DNA of 64,000 nt from Hominimerdicola alba 8 (lineage in GTDB: Bacteria > Bacillota > Clostridia > Oscillospirales > Ruminococcaceae). This document shows positions 1-8,315 of the stretch, in pieces. Under the pieces are notes generated by a model. It made no database searches. It saw only the letters and a program-made list of their open reading frames with translations, and was not told the DNA's origin. The position numbers and the translations under genes were made by a program. The first letter of the stretch is position 1. The number at the start of each line of letters is the position of its first letter. Location: NCBI RefSeq assembly GCF_000178155.2, contig NZ_ADKM02000008.1, forward strand, positions 41,824 through 105,823, written 5' to 3'.

Positions 1-422
1 TTCTGGAGCATCACATTGGCATATACTGCCTTTTCGCCCGTTGCGATGATGGCGTAAGCGGTCTTTGCCTCCTCATAGAAAGCAAAGCGCTCTATCTCAC
101 CGATGGCTGACGCGCCGCGCGGGTCGTGCTTGGTGATGATTCGCTTGTATTCCTCCCAGATGGGTGTTTCGGCATCGTCGCCAGCCATCACCTGCATCAG
201 CGAAACAGGCTTATCTACGTAGGTATCAAGCGGCAGCAAAGTTAAGATAGCGTCGAGAAGTTCAGGCACACCATGACCATCAGCGCGAATCACCTTACAG
301 TTTTTGCCCATACTCTCGGCGGGAAAATTTCCGTCCGCAATAACTATCCTGTCAGAATGCCCCATCTCGCAGAGTGTTTTGAGCAACTCAGGTGAGAGTA
401 TGGGCGGTATGTTTTTAAGCAT
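1..422 (-). CDS. fucU: L-fucose mutarotase FucU (RbsD/FucU family), 3' end cut by window edge
   Basis: Interconverts the alpha and beta anomers of L-fucose in the cytoplasm, feeding fucose isomerase. The translation starts MLKNIPPILSPELLKTL and keeps the family landmarks: EMGHSD with the catalytic His near residue 22, FPAESMG, VIRADGHGV, the RFAFYE stretch and GEKAVYANV near the end. About 140 residues are visible and no stop is reached. E. coli FucU is 140 residues, so only a few C-terminal residues should be missing. Two Met codons are adjacent (425 and 422). The GGAGG sits 6 nt before the second, so 422 is preferred. The start overlaps the stop of the upstream kinase (ATGATG containing TGA), which implies translational coupling in a fucI-kinase-fucU operon. 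Family assignment is strong. Confidence 0.9.
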   Translation of the reverse strand, partial: MLKNIPPILSPELLKTLCEMGHSDRIVIADGNFPAESMGKNCKVIRADGHGVPELLDAILTLLPLDTYVDKPVSLMQVMAGDDAETPIWEEYKRIITKHDPRGASAIGEIERFAFYEEAKTAYAIIATGEKAVYANVMLQ

Positions 423-1894
423 CATTTGCCTCCTATTATCAGTTTAAAATCTTCATATGCTTTCTCCCACTGCATGGGGCTGTCAGGCTCGTAGACCTCG
501 ACATTTTCAGACGCAGTAATTATTTGACGAGCCTGCGAAATATCTGCAATATCACCGCTCGCTATAAGTTGTACTGCAATATTCCCCAGCGCAGTAGCCT
601 CAACAGGACCTGCGATAACACGGCGTTTGCAGGCATTTGCAGTCAGTTTGCAAAGCAGTTTGTCGCGGATGCCGCCGCCTATCATGTAAATGGCGTTGAA
701 ACGCCTGCCTGTGCAGCTTTCAAGACCCTCCACCGCCTGACGATATTTCAGAGCAAGGCTCTGGTAAATACAGCGAAGCAGCTGACCATCAGTTTCAGGC
801 ACAGGCTGACCGCTGTCAGCGCAGAAATCCCGAACCCTTTCGGGAATATCACCCGCAGATACAAAACGCGGATCATCAGGGTCGATATAGCTGCGGAATG
901 GTTCAGCTTCGGCAGCCATTTTCTCCATATCAGCAAAAGTGACTTCCCTGCCCTCACGCGACCACTGTCGGCGGCTCTCCTGCAAAAGCCAAAGACCGAT
1001 AATGTTTTTCAGGAAAGAGATCTTACCGCCAAAACCGACCTCATTTGTAAGCCCGTTTATTCGGGCATTTTCGTCTGTCAATGGTTCATCGAGTTCAGTA
1101 CCCAGCAAGCTCCATGTACCGCAGCTAAGGAATGCAAAATCACCATTCGGCGCAGGAACAGCCGCCATCGCAGACTGCGTGTCATGTCCGCAGACTGCTA
1201 TTACATCCATATCCCGAACATCAAGCTCTTTTCTTATATCATGACTAAGTGTACCGATTTTTGTACCCGCAGGAACAATATTGGTGAAAAGGCTCTCACG
1301 AATACCGAGTCGTTCTGCCACGCGGTAAGCCCAACATCTGCCCGACTGATCGTAAAGCTGGGTGGTCGAGGCAATGGACTGCTCAGTGACCTTTTCGCCT
1401 GTCAGAAAGAAGTTGAAAAGATCGGGCATCATCAACAGTTTGTCCGCCTGTTCCAGAAGTTCGGGTCTGTTTTTTTGTACAGACATCAGTTGAAAAGCCG
1501 TGTTGATCTCCATGAACTGGTTACCTGTTGCTGCGTAAAAGCTGTCTTTCGGGATCAGAGCAAAGGCATCTTCCATCATGCCTTTGGTACGGCTGTCGCG
1601 GTAGTGGACGGGATTTTCGATCAGCCGACCGTTCTTGTCGATCAGCCCGAAATCAACGCCCCATGTATCTACACCTAAGCTGTCCACTTGACCGTACTGT
1701 TTCGACTTTAAAAGGCTTTGCTTGACCTCATGGAATAGCCGCAGAAAGTCCCAGTACAATGTACCGCCCAAATTCACGGGGTCGTTGGAGAAGCGATGTA
1801 TTTCCTCCAGCGTGATTCGTTCACCGTCAAAGTGTCCGATGACAGCCCTTCCGCTAGATGCACCGAAGTCGATCGCAAGAACTTTTTTGTCCAT
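422..1894 (-). CDS. rhaB: FGGY-family rhamnulokinase / L-fuculokinase
   Basis: ATP-dependent sugar kinase (about 490 aa) phosphorylating a ketohexose, L-rhamnulose or L-fuculose. The N-terminal phosphate-binding motif DFGASSGRAV is present, followed by the RhaB-type stretch GVDTWGVDFGL and YRDSRT, a central GHDTQSAM and SCGTWSL, and the C-terminal ATP motif IGGGIRDKLLCKLTA then GPVEATALGN. By sequence it is RhaB-like. Its neighbours fucI and fucU argue that L-fuculose may be the real substrate, since several Firmicutes use RhaB-like kinases in fucose clusters (inference). I place the start at the ATG at 1894 because GAGGTG lies 4 nt upstream; an in-frame GTG at 1906 overlaps that ribosome binding site. 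It lies about 95 bp downstream of fucI in the same direction. No aldolase is in view. Confidence 0.88.
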   Translation of the reverse strand: MDKKVLAIDFGASSGRAVIGHFDGERITLEEIHRFSNDPVNLGGTLYWDFLRLFHEVKQSLLKSKQYGQVDSLGVDTWGVDFGLIDKNGRLIENPVHYRDSRTKGMMEDAFALIPKDSFYAATGNQFMEINTAFQLMSVQKNRPELLEQADKLLMMPDLFNFFLTGEKVTEQSIASTTQLYDQSGRCWAYRVAERLGIRESLFTNIVPAGTKIGTLSHDIRKELDVRDMDVIAVCGHDTQSAMAAVPAPNGDFAFLSCGTWSLLGTELDEPLTDENARINGLTNEVGFGGKISFLKNIIGLWLLQESRRQWSREGREVTFADMEKMAAEAEPFRSYIDPDDPRFVSAGDIPERVRDFCADSGQPVPETDGQLLRCIYQSLALKYRQAVEGLESCTGRRFNAIYMIGGGIRDKLLCKLTANACKRRVIAGPVEATALGNIAVQLIASGDIADISQARQIITASENVEVYEPDSPMQWEKAYEDFKLIIGGK

Positions 1895-1988
1895 ATAGCA
1901 CCTCACATTTTAAGATATGCACACAGTCAGTCAGCACAGAAAAAATCCCGTTAAACGGACAGCTGTGGGCTTTCAAAAAAGTTATATA

Positions 1989-3791
1989 TTACCTCATTCC
2001 GCGATACATAGGACCGTAGTTAGCGCATGCCCTGTAGTCTGCACCCTCCTTGTCCATACCGAAAGCATTCCATGAAGCAGGTCGGAATATCTTCTCTTCG
2101 GGAACGTTGTGCATCGCAACAGGTATGCGCAGAATAGATGCAAGCGTGATAATGTCAGCACCGATATGTCCATAACTTATAGCGCCGTGATTAGCACCCC
2201 AGTTATTCATAACATCATAGGCAGATTTAAATGGTGCAGCGTCGGTCACGCGGGGGGTGAACCATGTGCAGGGCCATGTGTAGTCTGTGCGCTTCCAGAG
2301 GATATCGTTGACCTCTTCAGGCAGCTTGACAGTCCATCCCTCAGCGATCTGGAGCATGGGTCCAAGTCCTTTAACAAGGTTCAATCTTATCATTGTAACG
2401 GGCATCTCAGCATCGGTGACATACCTTGAAGAAAAACCGCCGCCACGGAAATAGCCGCAGTCTGCGTAGTTCCATGTGGTCGCCGCAAGGATCTTCTTCT
2501 GATCTTCTTCTGTGACATTGAACCACTCTTTCATGACAGCATTGCCGTTCTCATCGGTTGCAAGTCCGCAGGCATCAAGGCAGGCAGCACCGGAATTTAT
2601 AAGGTGGATAAATCCGCCAGCATCCTTTGCATGACCTGTCAGTTCATAGTTTGCAGCCTTTTTAAGTGCTTCAGGCGACCAATATGTACGTACATCTGCG
2701 AATATCTGTGCGCGATTTGTCAGCAGCTTCATGAACAGCATGCCCAGACCGTTGAGCACATCGTTCTCAGTTGCAAGAACATACGGCTCACGAGCGCCGT
2801 TCCAGTCGAAAGTTGTGTTGAGAAGAGCCTCAGGAAAGTCGCAGTTCGGGTAGAAATCCGTCCACTGGCGCTGCCCCTGAAAGCCCGCAGCTATCGCGTT
2901 ATGACCGACCATTTCCTCTTCACGACCCTTCGGCAGCTTGTCATTTCCGTTCATCAGGTCTTTGATGATGCACATCATCTTGACAACGAATTCCCAATCT
3001 TTCTCCTTTTCTTCGGGGGACTTTTGCAGGAAGTCGGGATTCTTGTCGAAGCCCTCCTTACAGTTCGCTTTTGTCCATGAAAGAGCCTTTTCATATTCGT
3101 CCTTGTCATATATCTCTTCGGTCATTCGGCGGATTATTTCGACCTCATCGACCGATTCGACACGCATGCCGAGATAGTCTTCAATAAAAGCGGGATCAAT
3201 TATGGAACCGCCTATACCCATGCAGATAGAGCCTATCTGCAAATAGCTCTTACCTCGCATAGTCGCAACTGCAACAGCAGCTCTGCCGAAGCGAAGCAGC
3301 TTTTCCTTTACATCTTCGGGTATCTCAGAATCATCAGCTTCACATACGTTTCGTCCATATATTCCAAAAGCAGGCAGACCTTTCTGAGCATGAGTTGCCA
3401 GAACAGATGCCAGATATACCGCGCCTGGACGCTCAGTGCCATTAAATCCCCAGACTGCTTTAATGGTATTTTTATCCATATCCATAGTTTCAGCGCCATA
3501 GCACCAGCATGGGGTGACTGTCAGGGTTATATCAACGCCGCATTTTTTGAATTTAGCCTCGCAGGCAGCAGCCTCAGCGACGCGACCGATGGTCGTATCA
3601 GCGATAACGACCTTGACAGGTTCGCCGTTGGAATAGCGCAAATTTTCCTCAAACAGCTTAGCTGCGGACTTTGCCATATTCATAGTCTGTTCTTCAAGCG
3701 ATTCACGAACGCCCAGAGCACCGCGTCTGCCGTCAATAGTAGGACGAATGCCGATAACGGGATAATCACCGAGATATCTGTTTTTTGCCAT
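1989..3791 (-). CDS. fucI: L-fucose isomerase
   Basis: Converts L-fucose to L-fuculose (EC 5.3.1.25), a cytoplasmic Mn-dependent aldose-ketose isomerase. The 600-residue length fits the family (about 590). Visible landmarks are the N-terminal [12 protein letters not shown], the TVTPCWCYG stretch, [13 protein letters not shown], the [15 protein letters not shown] region, and the C-terminal [16 protein letters not shown] segment with conserved His residues. AGGAGG stands 8 nt before the ATG. It is the first gene of a fucI-kinase-fucU operon with its own extended -10 promoter at 3837-3865. Nothing is truncated. The assignment is very secure at family level. Confidence 0.96.
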   Translation of the reverse strand: MAKNRYLGDYPVIGIRPTIDGRRGALGVRESLEEQTMNMAKSAAKLFEENLRYSNGEPVKVVIADTTIGRVAEAAACEAKFKKCGVDITLTVTPCWCYGAETMDMDKNTIKAVWGFNGTERPGAVYLASVLATHAQKGLPAFGIYGRNVCEADDSEIPEDVKEKLLRFGRAAVAVATMRGKSYLQIGSICMGIGGSIIDPAFIEDYLGMRVESVDEVEIIRRMTEEIYDKDEYEKALSWTKANCKEGFDKNPDFLQKSPEEKEKDWEFVVKMMCIIKDLMNGNDKLPKGREEEMVGHNAIAAGFQGQRQWTDFYPNCDFPEALLNTTFDWNGAREPYVLATENDVLNGLGMLFMKLLTNRAQIFADVRTYWSPEALKKAANYELTGHAKDAGGFIHLINSGAACLDACGLATDENGNAVMKEWFNVTEEDQKKILAATTWNYADCGYFRGGGFSSRYVTDAEMPVTMIRLNLVKGLGPMLQIAEGWTVKLPEEVNDILWKRTDYTWPCTWFTPRVTDAAPFKSAYDVMNNWGANHGAISYGHIGADIITLASILRIPVAMHNVPEEKIFRPASWNAFGMDKEGADYRACANYGPMYRGMR

Positions 3792-3836
3792 AATATTATC
3801 CTCCTTATATAAGGTCTTTATAATCCGTATACAAGA

Positions 3837-3865
3837 ATTATAACATATTTTTCGCTTTTTGTCTG
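3837..3865 (-). promoter_or_regulatory. Sigma-A promoter of the fuc operon
   Basis: On the minus strand, CAGACA (3860-3865) and TATAAT (3837-3842) are separated by 17 bp, with an extended TGT just before the -10. The weak -35 (4 of 6) fits an activator- or substrate-controlled promoter. The 417-bp gap 3792-4208 also holds the promoter of the next gene at 4115-4143. It contains a TGAAACG...CGTTTTCA imperfect inverted repeat (about 4002-4024) and TCAAAC motifs near 3961 and 3982, possible regulator sites (weak inference). Confidence 0.6.
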
Positions 3866-4114
3866 TATTAGTTATATAGAATTTCTAGTAGTATTTTTAT
3901 TTATTTTGCATGAAATAATATTCTGTAATATGTATAAATTGTGCTGTGAAGTCAATTTGATCAAACAAAAAAAGATTTAGGTCAAACGTAATATAAATAT
4001 ATGAAACGTTGTTATTCGTTTTCAAGCAACAAATATTAATATATCTATATAATGAAAAACAATATCATTTTTTTGAATGTCAAATAATTTTTATCGTTTT
4101 TCGATATTTTACTA

Positions 4115-4143
4115 TTGACAAACGAAAAAACATGTGCTATAAT
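4115..4143 (+). promoter_or_regulatory. Consensus sigma-A promoter for the DUF2975 operon
   Basis: TTGACA (4115-4120), a 17-bp spacer and TATAAT (4138-4143), with an extended -10 TGC directly before it. This perfect consensus predicts strong constitutive transcription of the four-gene cassette starting at 4209, unless a repressor such as the HTH protein at 4698 acts on it. Confidence 0.85.
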
Positions 4144-4208
4144 ACATTCAGGCTGAGGGTGATGCCGAAGTCTTATTGTCGACAATATTTTATCAGGAGG
4201 AACAAAAA

Positions 4209-4685
4209 ATGGTTAATGAGTTAACAGGCTGGTCGGAGATGAAATCGTTGAAATTATCGCGATTTCTGGTGATAGGGTTATTTTTCCTGCTTATCGTCAT
4301 ACTGTTCACAGCGCACATAATCGCTGAATGGTTCGGTATAATATCGGTCGGAAAAGGACTTATCAGGGGAGGACTTGTAGCAGCAGTCACGGCGATGATC
4401 TATATTTGCGACATATTTGCAATTATTGCGGTCTATCACCTGCACAAGCTACTATCAAATATTGCGAAAAATGAGGTCTTTACCGCACAGAATTCACGAT
4501 GCCTGAGAATCATTTCATGGTGCATAGTATTCGCGGGAATAACTTTCATCATATTCAGTCTGTGGAGATTCGAGTTCATGTTTGCCGCCTTTTTTGCGAT
4601 GTTTCTGGGGCTTGTTATGCGTGTGCTGAAGAACGTTTTTGAGAAGGCAGTAGAATTGAAGTCAGAGAACGACTTCACGATATAA
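4209..4685 (+). CDS. DUF2975 four-helix membrane protein
   Basis: A 158-residue integral membrane protein with four predicted helices (about 17-37, 51-73, 99-118 and 121-139) and short loops, typical of DUF2975. DUF2975 proteins are usually encoded next to a tiny YozG-type HTH regulator, exactly the arrangement here (the HTH gene starts 12 bp downstream). The biochemical role of the family is unknown. The start at 4209 is chosen because AGGAGG (4195-4200) lies 8 nt upstream; an in-frame ATG at 4176 has no ribosome binding site. First gene of a cassette reaching 7151. Confidence 0.8.
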   Translation: MVNELTGWSEMKSLKLSRFLVIGLFFLLIVILFTAHIIAEWFGIISVGKGLIRGGLVAAVTAMIYICDIFAIIAVYHLHKLLSNIAKNEVFTAQNSRCLRIISWCIVFAGITFIIFSLWRFEFMFAAFFAMFLGLVMRVLKNVFEKAVELKSENDFTI

Positions 4686-4697
4686 GGGGGCGTTCTT

Positions 4698-4898
4698 ATG
4701 GCAATAATCGTTAACCTCGATGTAATGATGGCAAAGCGGAAAATATCTTCAAATGAACTGGCAGAAAAAATCGGTATCACAGCGGCAAATTTGTCTATAC
4801 TAAAGACCGGCAAAGCCAAAGCTGTACGATTTTCCACCCTCGATAAGATCTGCGAGGTGCTTGAATGTCAGCCGGGAGATATTCTAGAACATGTGTAA
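4698..4898 (+). CDS. YozG-type Cro/C1 family HTH regulator
   Basis: A 66-residue protein that is essentially a single helix-turn-helix domain: VNLDVMMAKRKISSNELAEK, then IGITAANLSILKTGKAKAVR and a third segment LDKICEVLECQPGDIL. The ending ECQPGDIL is typical of the small XRE/YozG family. Such proteins bind DNA as dimers and are characteristically paired with DUF2975 membrane proteins, so it probably controls this operon's own promoter or responds to the membrane partner (inference). The ribosome binding site is a GGGGG run about 10 nt before the ATG. Family call is strong, target unknown. Confidence 0.88.
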   Translation: MAIIVNLDVMMAKRKISSNELAEKIGITAANLSILKTGKAKAVRFSTLDKICEVLECQPGDILEHV

Positions 4899-4921
4899 AA
4901 GATATTAAAAAGGACAAAAAG

Positions 4922-5554
4922 ATGGACAGCAAAAAAGATGTTAGATCAAGTATAAAATTATTTATCATAATTATTATAATAATTCTCGCTTTAGGACTTT
5001 TTCTGATATTCTTCCCATATATCCTGTTTGTGCTGGCAACAATTTTTGACAGCGAGGAAACGCTGTATAAAGGGAGTTTCACATCGTCAAACGGGGAAAT
5101 AGTTAAGGCAGAAATAAGCGTGGCAGAACACTTTCTTTGCAAGGGTTCGATGACTTTAGAGGACGAAAAAGGTATCTACACCATTTATGCAATAAAGAAT
5201 AACGATGAAAGTTCTCTGCCCTGTGACTATTATTCAGAAAAGATAAACGACGATGAATTTTTTGTATGGACAACCTACAATGACAATACTGAATATATAG
5301 TTTACAGCAATGAAGAGATCAGAGAAGGTGTGATAATTCTGGATCATACAAAAGCAGATCTAAAAAAAGCTAGAATTTATGATGACGATAAAGTCATTGC
5401 AAGAAAAGTCATTGAAACAGGGTTTTTGAGCAGAGTGCCCGATTCTTCGGATAAAAAAGGGTGGGAAGAATTACTGTCATACATAGATAAGTACAAAATA
5501 TTAGACAATTCTCCGTCAACTTTGAAAGGAGCCGATCAACATGAACGAAAATAA
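4922..5554 (+). CDS. Uncharacterised single-pass membrane protein
   Basis: About 210 residues: a lysine-rich cytoplasmic N-terminus, one very hydrophobic isoleucine-rich transmembrane helix (about residues 13-45), then an acidic, presumably extracellular domain rich in Asp, Glu and Tyr, with no motif I recognise. The start at 4922 is preferred because AAGGAC lies about 7 nt upstream; an in-frame ATG further upstream would overlap the HTH gene. Its 3' end overlaps the next gene by 14 nt, so the two are translationally linked. Function unknown; it belongs with the DUF2975/HTH cassette by position only. Confidence 0.7.
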   Translation: MDSKKDVRSSIKLFIIIIIIILALGLFLIFFPYILFVLATIFDSEETLYKGSFTSSNGEIVKAEISVAEHFLCKGSMTLEDEKGIYTIYAIKNNDESSLPCDYYSEKINDDEFFVWTTYNDNTEYIVYSNEEIREGVIILDHTKADLKKARIYDDDKVIARKVIETGFLSRVPDSSDKKGWEELLSYIDKYKILDNSPSTLKGADQHERK

Positions 5555-7151
5555 CGAAAACTTCGTAAATGCGATGCCATATCAGCAGCAACAGAGTTTT
5601 TTACCGCCATATGGCAATACTATCCCGCAATATCAAACAAAACCTAAGCCAACTTTCACGGGCAGAGAAAAAGTATTGTCAATTGTTATAGCAGTGCTTT
5701 CATTTTTGTTCGTACATTTTGTTCTCTGGAACTCGAAAGGCTTCTTTACCACTGCATTTTATCTGACTGCGCTGACAGTTTCGCTGACATATTTAAAGAA
5801 AATCGAGTACGAATTTTTGACCTCACATAAAGTATGGTCTGTTTTAATGTACAGCTTTTCTTTAGTATTCTCTATCACTGCCAATGATTTTGTAAAGCAG
5901 CTTGACTCTGTATTCCTGCATCTCGGTATAGCGTATCTTATCTATTCGGTGACATCAAAAACTCCTATGTTCGGCAGATTTGCGGTCTTTGAGATGCTCA
6001 AAAGCATCATCAGTAATCCACTATCACATTTTGGGAAAGAATATTCGGCAGTCAATAGCGCAGTCAAAAGTACAAAAAGAGGTACAGATATTAAAGCCAT
6101 CATCTGTGGACTTGTTCTGGCACTTCCGCTGACCGTCATTGTGGCTGCTCTGCTGATCTCGGCTGATGAAGGTGTCGAAAAAATGCTGAATTCTTTGGCT
6201 GCAACAATCATGATGGAAAACGTATTTACATTCATACCTCAGTTTGCTGTATCGATCCCAGTTTCAGGCTATTTGTTCGGACTTATTTATTCACACACAC
6301 ATCCCGAAATTACAAAACCACTTGATGAAGAGCGCTGCAAGCAGTCTATGTCAAAGTTGAAAATCGCGGCAAATATGGCTGTTTACTCCGCTGTAACGCC
6401 CATATGCGTGCTTTATGTGATGTTCTTCATCTCGCAGACAAATTATTTTCTGTCCGCTTTTATGGGCAGGCTGCCTGAAAATTTCAGCTATTCCGAATAT
6501 GCGCGAAAAGGCTTTTTTGAACTATTTGCGATCGAAGTGATAAACGCACTTGTGATCTTGTTTATGAACTTTTGCTCAAAAAGATCGGGTGATGAAAAAA
6601 CCGCAGCACTCAAGATATACAGCGTTGTAATATCGATTTTCACGCTGCTTATAACTGCAACAGCCGTAAGCAAGATGTTTTTATATATCCAAAATTTCGG
6701 ACTGACACAGCTTCGAGTTTACACCACATGGTTCATGCTGCTGACTGCAATAATGTTCATTTTTGTTATAATAAGACAGTTCAGATCAGGCTTTCCTTTT
6801 ATGCGTTCGGCAGCAGTTGTATTTACAATTTTCTTCGGTATACTCTGCTTCTCTCGACCTGATGCGATGATCGCACGCTACAATATGGAAAATTGCACAG
6901 AACATCTTTCATATTATGATATAAGAAAAATGTCTGAACTCTCGGCTGACTCTGCGGCTGTTATACTGGAACCCAAATATCGTCAGATCATAAACGACAA
7001 ATTCAAAAATTCTCATGACTGGTCTGACAGTGAGATGATGTTCGATCAAGGGTACGTTGAATTGGTCAGAAAAGCCAGATATGACCTTTCAAAAAGCGAT
7101 TATAACGAGTACAATTTTTCTGCCATCAAGTTAAAGAAATTTATTGATTGA
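5541..7151 (+). CDS. DUF4153/DUF4173-type polytopic membrane protein
   Basis: A 536-residue protein with a short Gln/Pro-rich cytoplasmic N-terminus (YQQQQSFLPPYGN) followed by about ten to twelve hydrophobic helices. It ends in a soluble tail after residue ~430 containing RPDAMIARYNMENC. The stretch FSRPDAMIARYN near the end of the membrane part is characteristic of DUF4173/DUF4153 proteins. No enzymatic role is established for the family. AAAGGAG precedes the ATG, which overlaps the end of the preceding gene. Last gene of the cassette, closed by the terminator at 7217-7247. Confidence 0.75.
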   Translation: MNENNENFVNAMPYQQQQSFLPPYGNTIPQYQTKPKPTFTGREKVLSIVIAVLSFLFVHFVLWNSKGFFTTAFYLTALTVSLTYLKKIEYEFLTSHKVWSVLMYSFSLVFSITANDFVKQLDSVFLHLGIAYLIYSVTSKTPMFGRFAVFEMLKSIISNPLSHFGKEYSAVNSAVKSTKRGTDIKAIICGLVLALPLTVIVAALLISADEGVEKMLNSLAATIMMENVFTFIPQFAVSIPVSGYLFGLIYSHTHPEITKPLDEERCKQSMSKLKIAANMAVYSAVTPICVLYVMFFISQTNYFLSAFMGRLPENFSYSEYARKGFFELFAIEVINALVILFMNFCSKRSGDEKTAALKIYSVVISIFTLLITATAVSKMFLYIQNFGLTQLRVYTTWFMLLTAIMFIFVIIRQFRSGFPFMRSAAVVFTIFFGILCFSRPDAMIARYNMENCTEHLSYYDIRKMSELSADSAAVILEPKYRQIINDKFKNSHDWSDSEMMFDQGYVELVRKARYDLSKSDYNEYNFSAIKLKKFID

Positions 7152-7216
7152 CAGAAATCCTTGTCGAATGATATCCTCTACAATCATTATGTACAAAACG
7201 GATAGATCTACATAAA

Positions 7217-7247
7217 AATAAGCCTTACCGCATGGGTAAGGCTTATT
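7217..7247. terminator. Bidirectional terminator between convergent genes
   Basis: A perfect 13-bp stem (7217-7229 with 7235-7247) and 5-nt loop. AT-rich flanks supply T-rich tracts on either side. It lies between the stop of the membrane protein (7151) and the stop of the minus-strand lipoprotein (7255). Confidence 0.85.
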
Positions 7248-7254
7248 GATTTAA

Positions 7255-8091
7255 TCACTCAGTTTCAGCCGCGTCTGCCTTTTCTACATCAATATCGGCA
7301 TCAAATTCAGACTCATCAAGCTCTTCCGATTCAACATCAGTATCTAAACCAAAACCGGAACTTTCAGTGTCGTCAGTCCAATCGCTGAGATCAGGGATAA
7401 CGATACTGTCGATATCAAAAGAAAACTCTTTGAAAGTAGTTGTCTGCTCTAAACCGTAAGCTGACATCTCGATCTTGACAGGAGTTTTGCCGTCCTTCTC
7501 AAAGTAGTACTTATAAACTGTCACTTCACCGTCTTCATCACCGGATGGCATCTCACCGGAGATAAGATCGGGAGCATGGTAGGTTTCACAGATCAGGTCA
7601 CCCTCTGCAATAACGCTGTCAATAAATATATAGCTGTCATCAACACCCATTGTATAGTTAGAAGTGTCCATATTTAAGTACATTTCATCAGGAGTTTCAT
7701 CTTTAATATAACTCTTTTCTGCGTGGCTGAGCATATACATCACACCACCGATAACATACAGTTCCGTCTGATTCTCACCGTCACCGACACTCATATGATA
7801 GTCATCTCCGCTGACCTCGACCATTGTTGTAGTATCGTCCGTAAAATCGGACGATGTGACCATCAAAGTCCTGAAATTAGCGTTTTCTATCGACTTTGTG
7901 TAGGCCTCAGCCATTGTCAGCTCTTCGGTTTCGGTCGTTTCACTTTCAGCATTTGTGACACTCTCATCAGCAGCAGAAGAAGTGATCTTTTCAGCAGTTG
8001 AGTCCGCTTTTTCAGACTTCTTATCGCCGCAGCCGGCAAGTCCGCCGCAGCAGAGTGCAACAGCACATATAACAGCAATCAATTTTTTCAT
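7255..8091 (-). CDS. Putative secreted lipoprotein, function unknown
   Basis: 278 residues with a type II signal peptide: MKKLIAVICAVALCCGGLAGC, lipobox LAGC with Cys21 as the predicted lipidated residue. A Ser/Thr/Glu-rich linker (22-60) leads to a mixed beta-rich domain with repeated short strands (SDFTDDTTTMVEVSGDDYHM, ELYVIGGVMYML, TVYKYYFEKDGKTPVKIEMS). That pattern resembles LolA/LppX-like folds of Gram-positive lipoproteins but is not diagnostic. The C-terminus is strongly acidic. AAAGGA precedes the ATG. It is monocistronic, with its own promoter (8125-8154) and a terminator on its 3' side. Confidence 0.75.
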   Translation of the reverse strand: MKKLIAVICAVALCCGGLAGCGDKKSEKADSTAEKITSSAADESVTNAESETTETEELTMAEAYTKSIENANFRTLMVTSSDFTDDTTTMVEVSGDDYHMSVGDGENQTELYVIGGVMYMLSHAEKSYIKDETPDEMYLNMDTSNYTMGVDDSYIFIDSVIAEGDLICETYHAPDLISGEMPSGDEDGEVTVYKYYFEKDGKTPVKIEMSAYGLEQTTTFKEFSFDIDSIVIPDLSDWTDDTESSGFGLDTDVESEELDESEFDADIDVEKADAAETE

Positions 8092-8124
8092 TTTACTTTT
8101 CCTTTCGCATTAATATCTCAGTAA

Positions 8125-8154
8125 ATTGTAACACATTTCAGGACATCTCGTCAA
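8125..8154 (-). promoter_or_regulatory. Sigma-A promoter of the lipoprotein gene
   Basis: Minus strand TTGACG (8149-8154), 18-bp spacer, TACAAT (8125-8130) preceded by an extended TGT. It lies about 35 bp upstream of the start codon. Confidence 0.65.
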
Positions 8155-8268
8155 TAGCATATTTGACCAATTTATTACACATAAATGCTGAAAAACCACG
8201 CTATATGTTCAAACTTCTTTTTTAAATCAACAATTTACAATTTCAGACAAAATACATGTTTACGACCT

Positions 8269-8302
8269 AAAAAATGTCTGCAAAAGACAACTTTTGCAGA
8301 CA
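8269..8302 (-). terminator. Terminator of the diguanylate cyclase gene
   Basis: A perfect 12-bp stem (8275-8286 with 8291-8302), 4-nt loop, followed on the minus strand by six T residues (8269-8274). It begins just past the stop codon at 8316. Confidence 0.88.
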
Positions 8303-8315
8303 ATATTCTTATATA

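Noticed and set aside
524..1678. Long plus-strand open frame of 384 codons
   Set aside because: It is antisense to the kinase gene, has no ribosome binding site and its composition is that of a frame shadow. The minus-strand frame carries the family motifs.
4009..4224. Plus-strand frame of 71 codons before the DUF2975 gene
   Set aside because: The perfect promoter at 4115-4143 lies inside it and it overlaps the ribosome binding site of the real gene.
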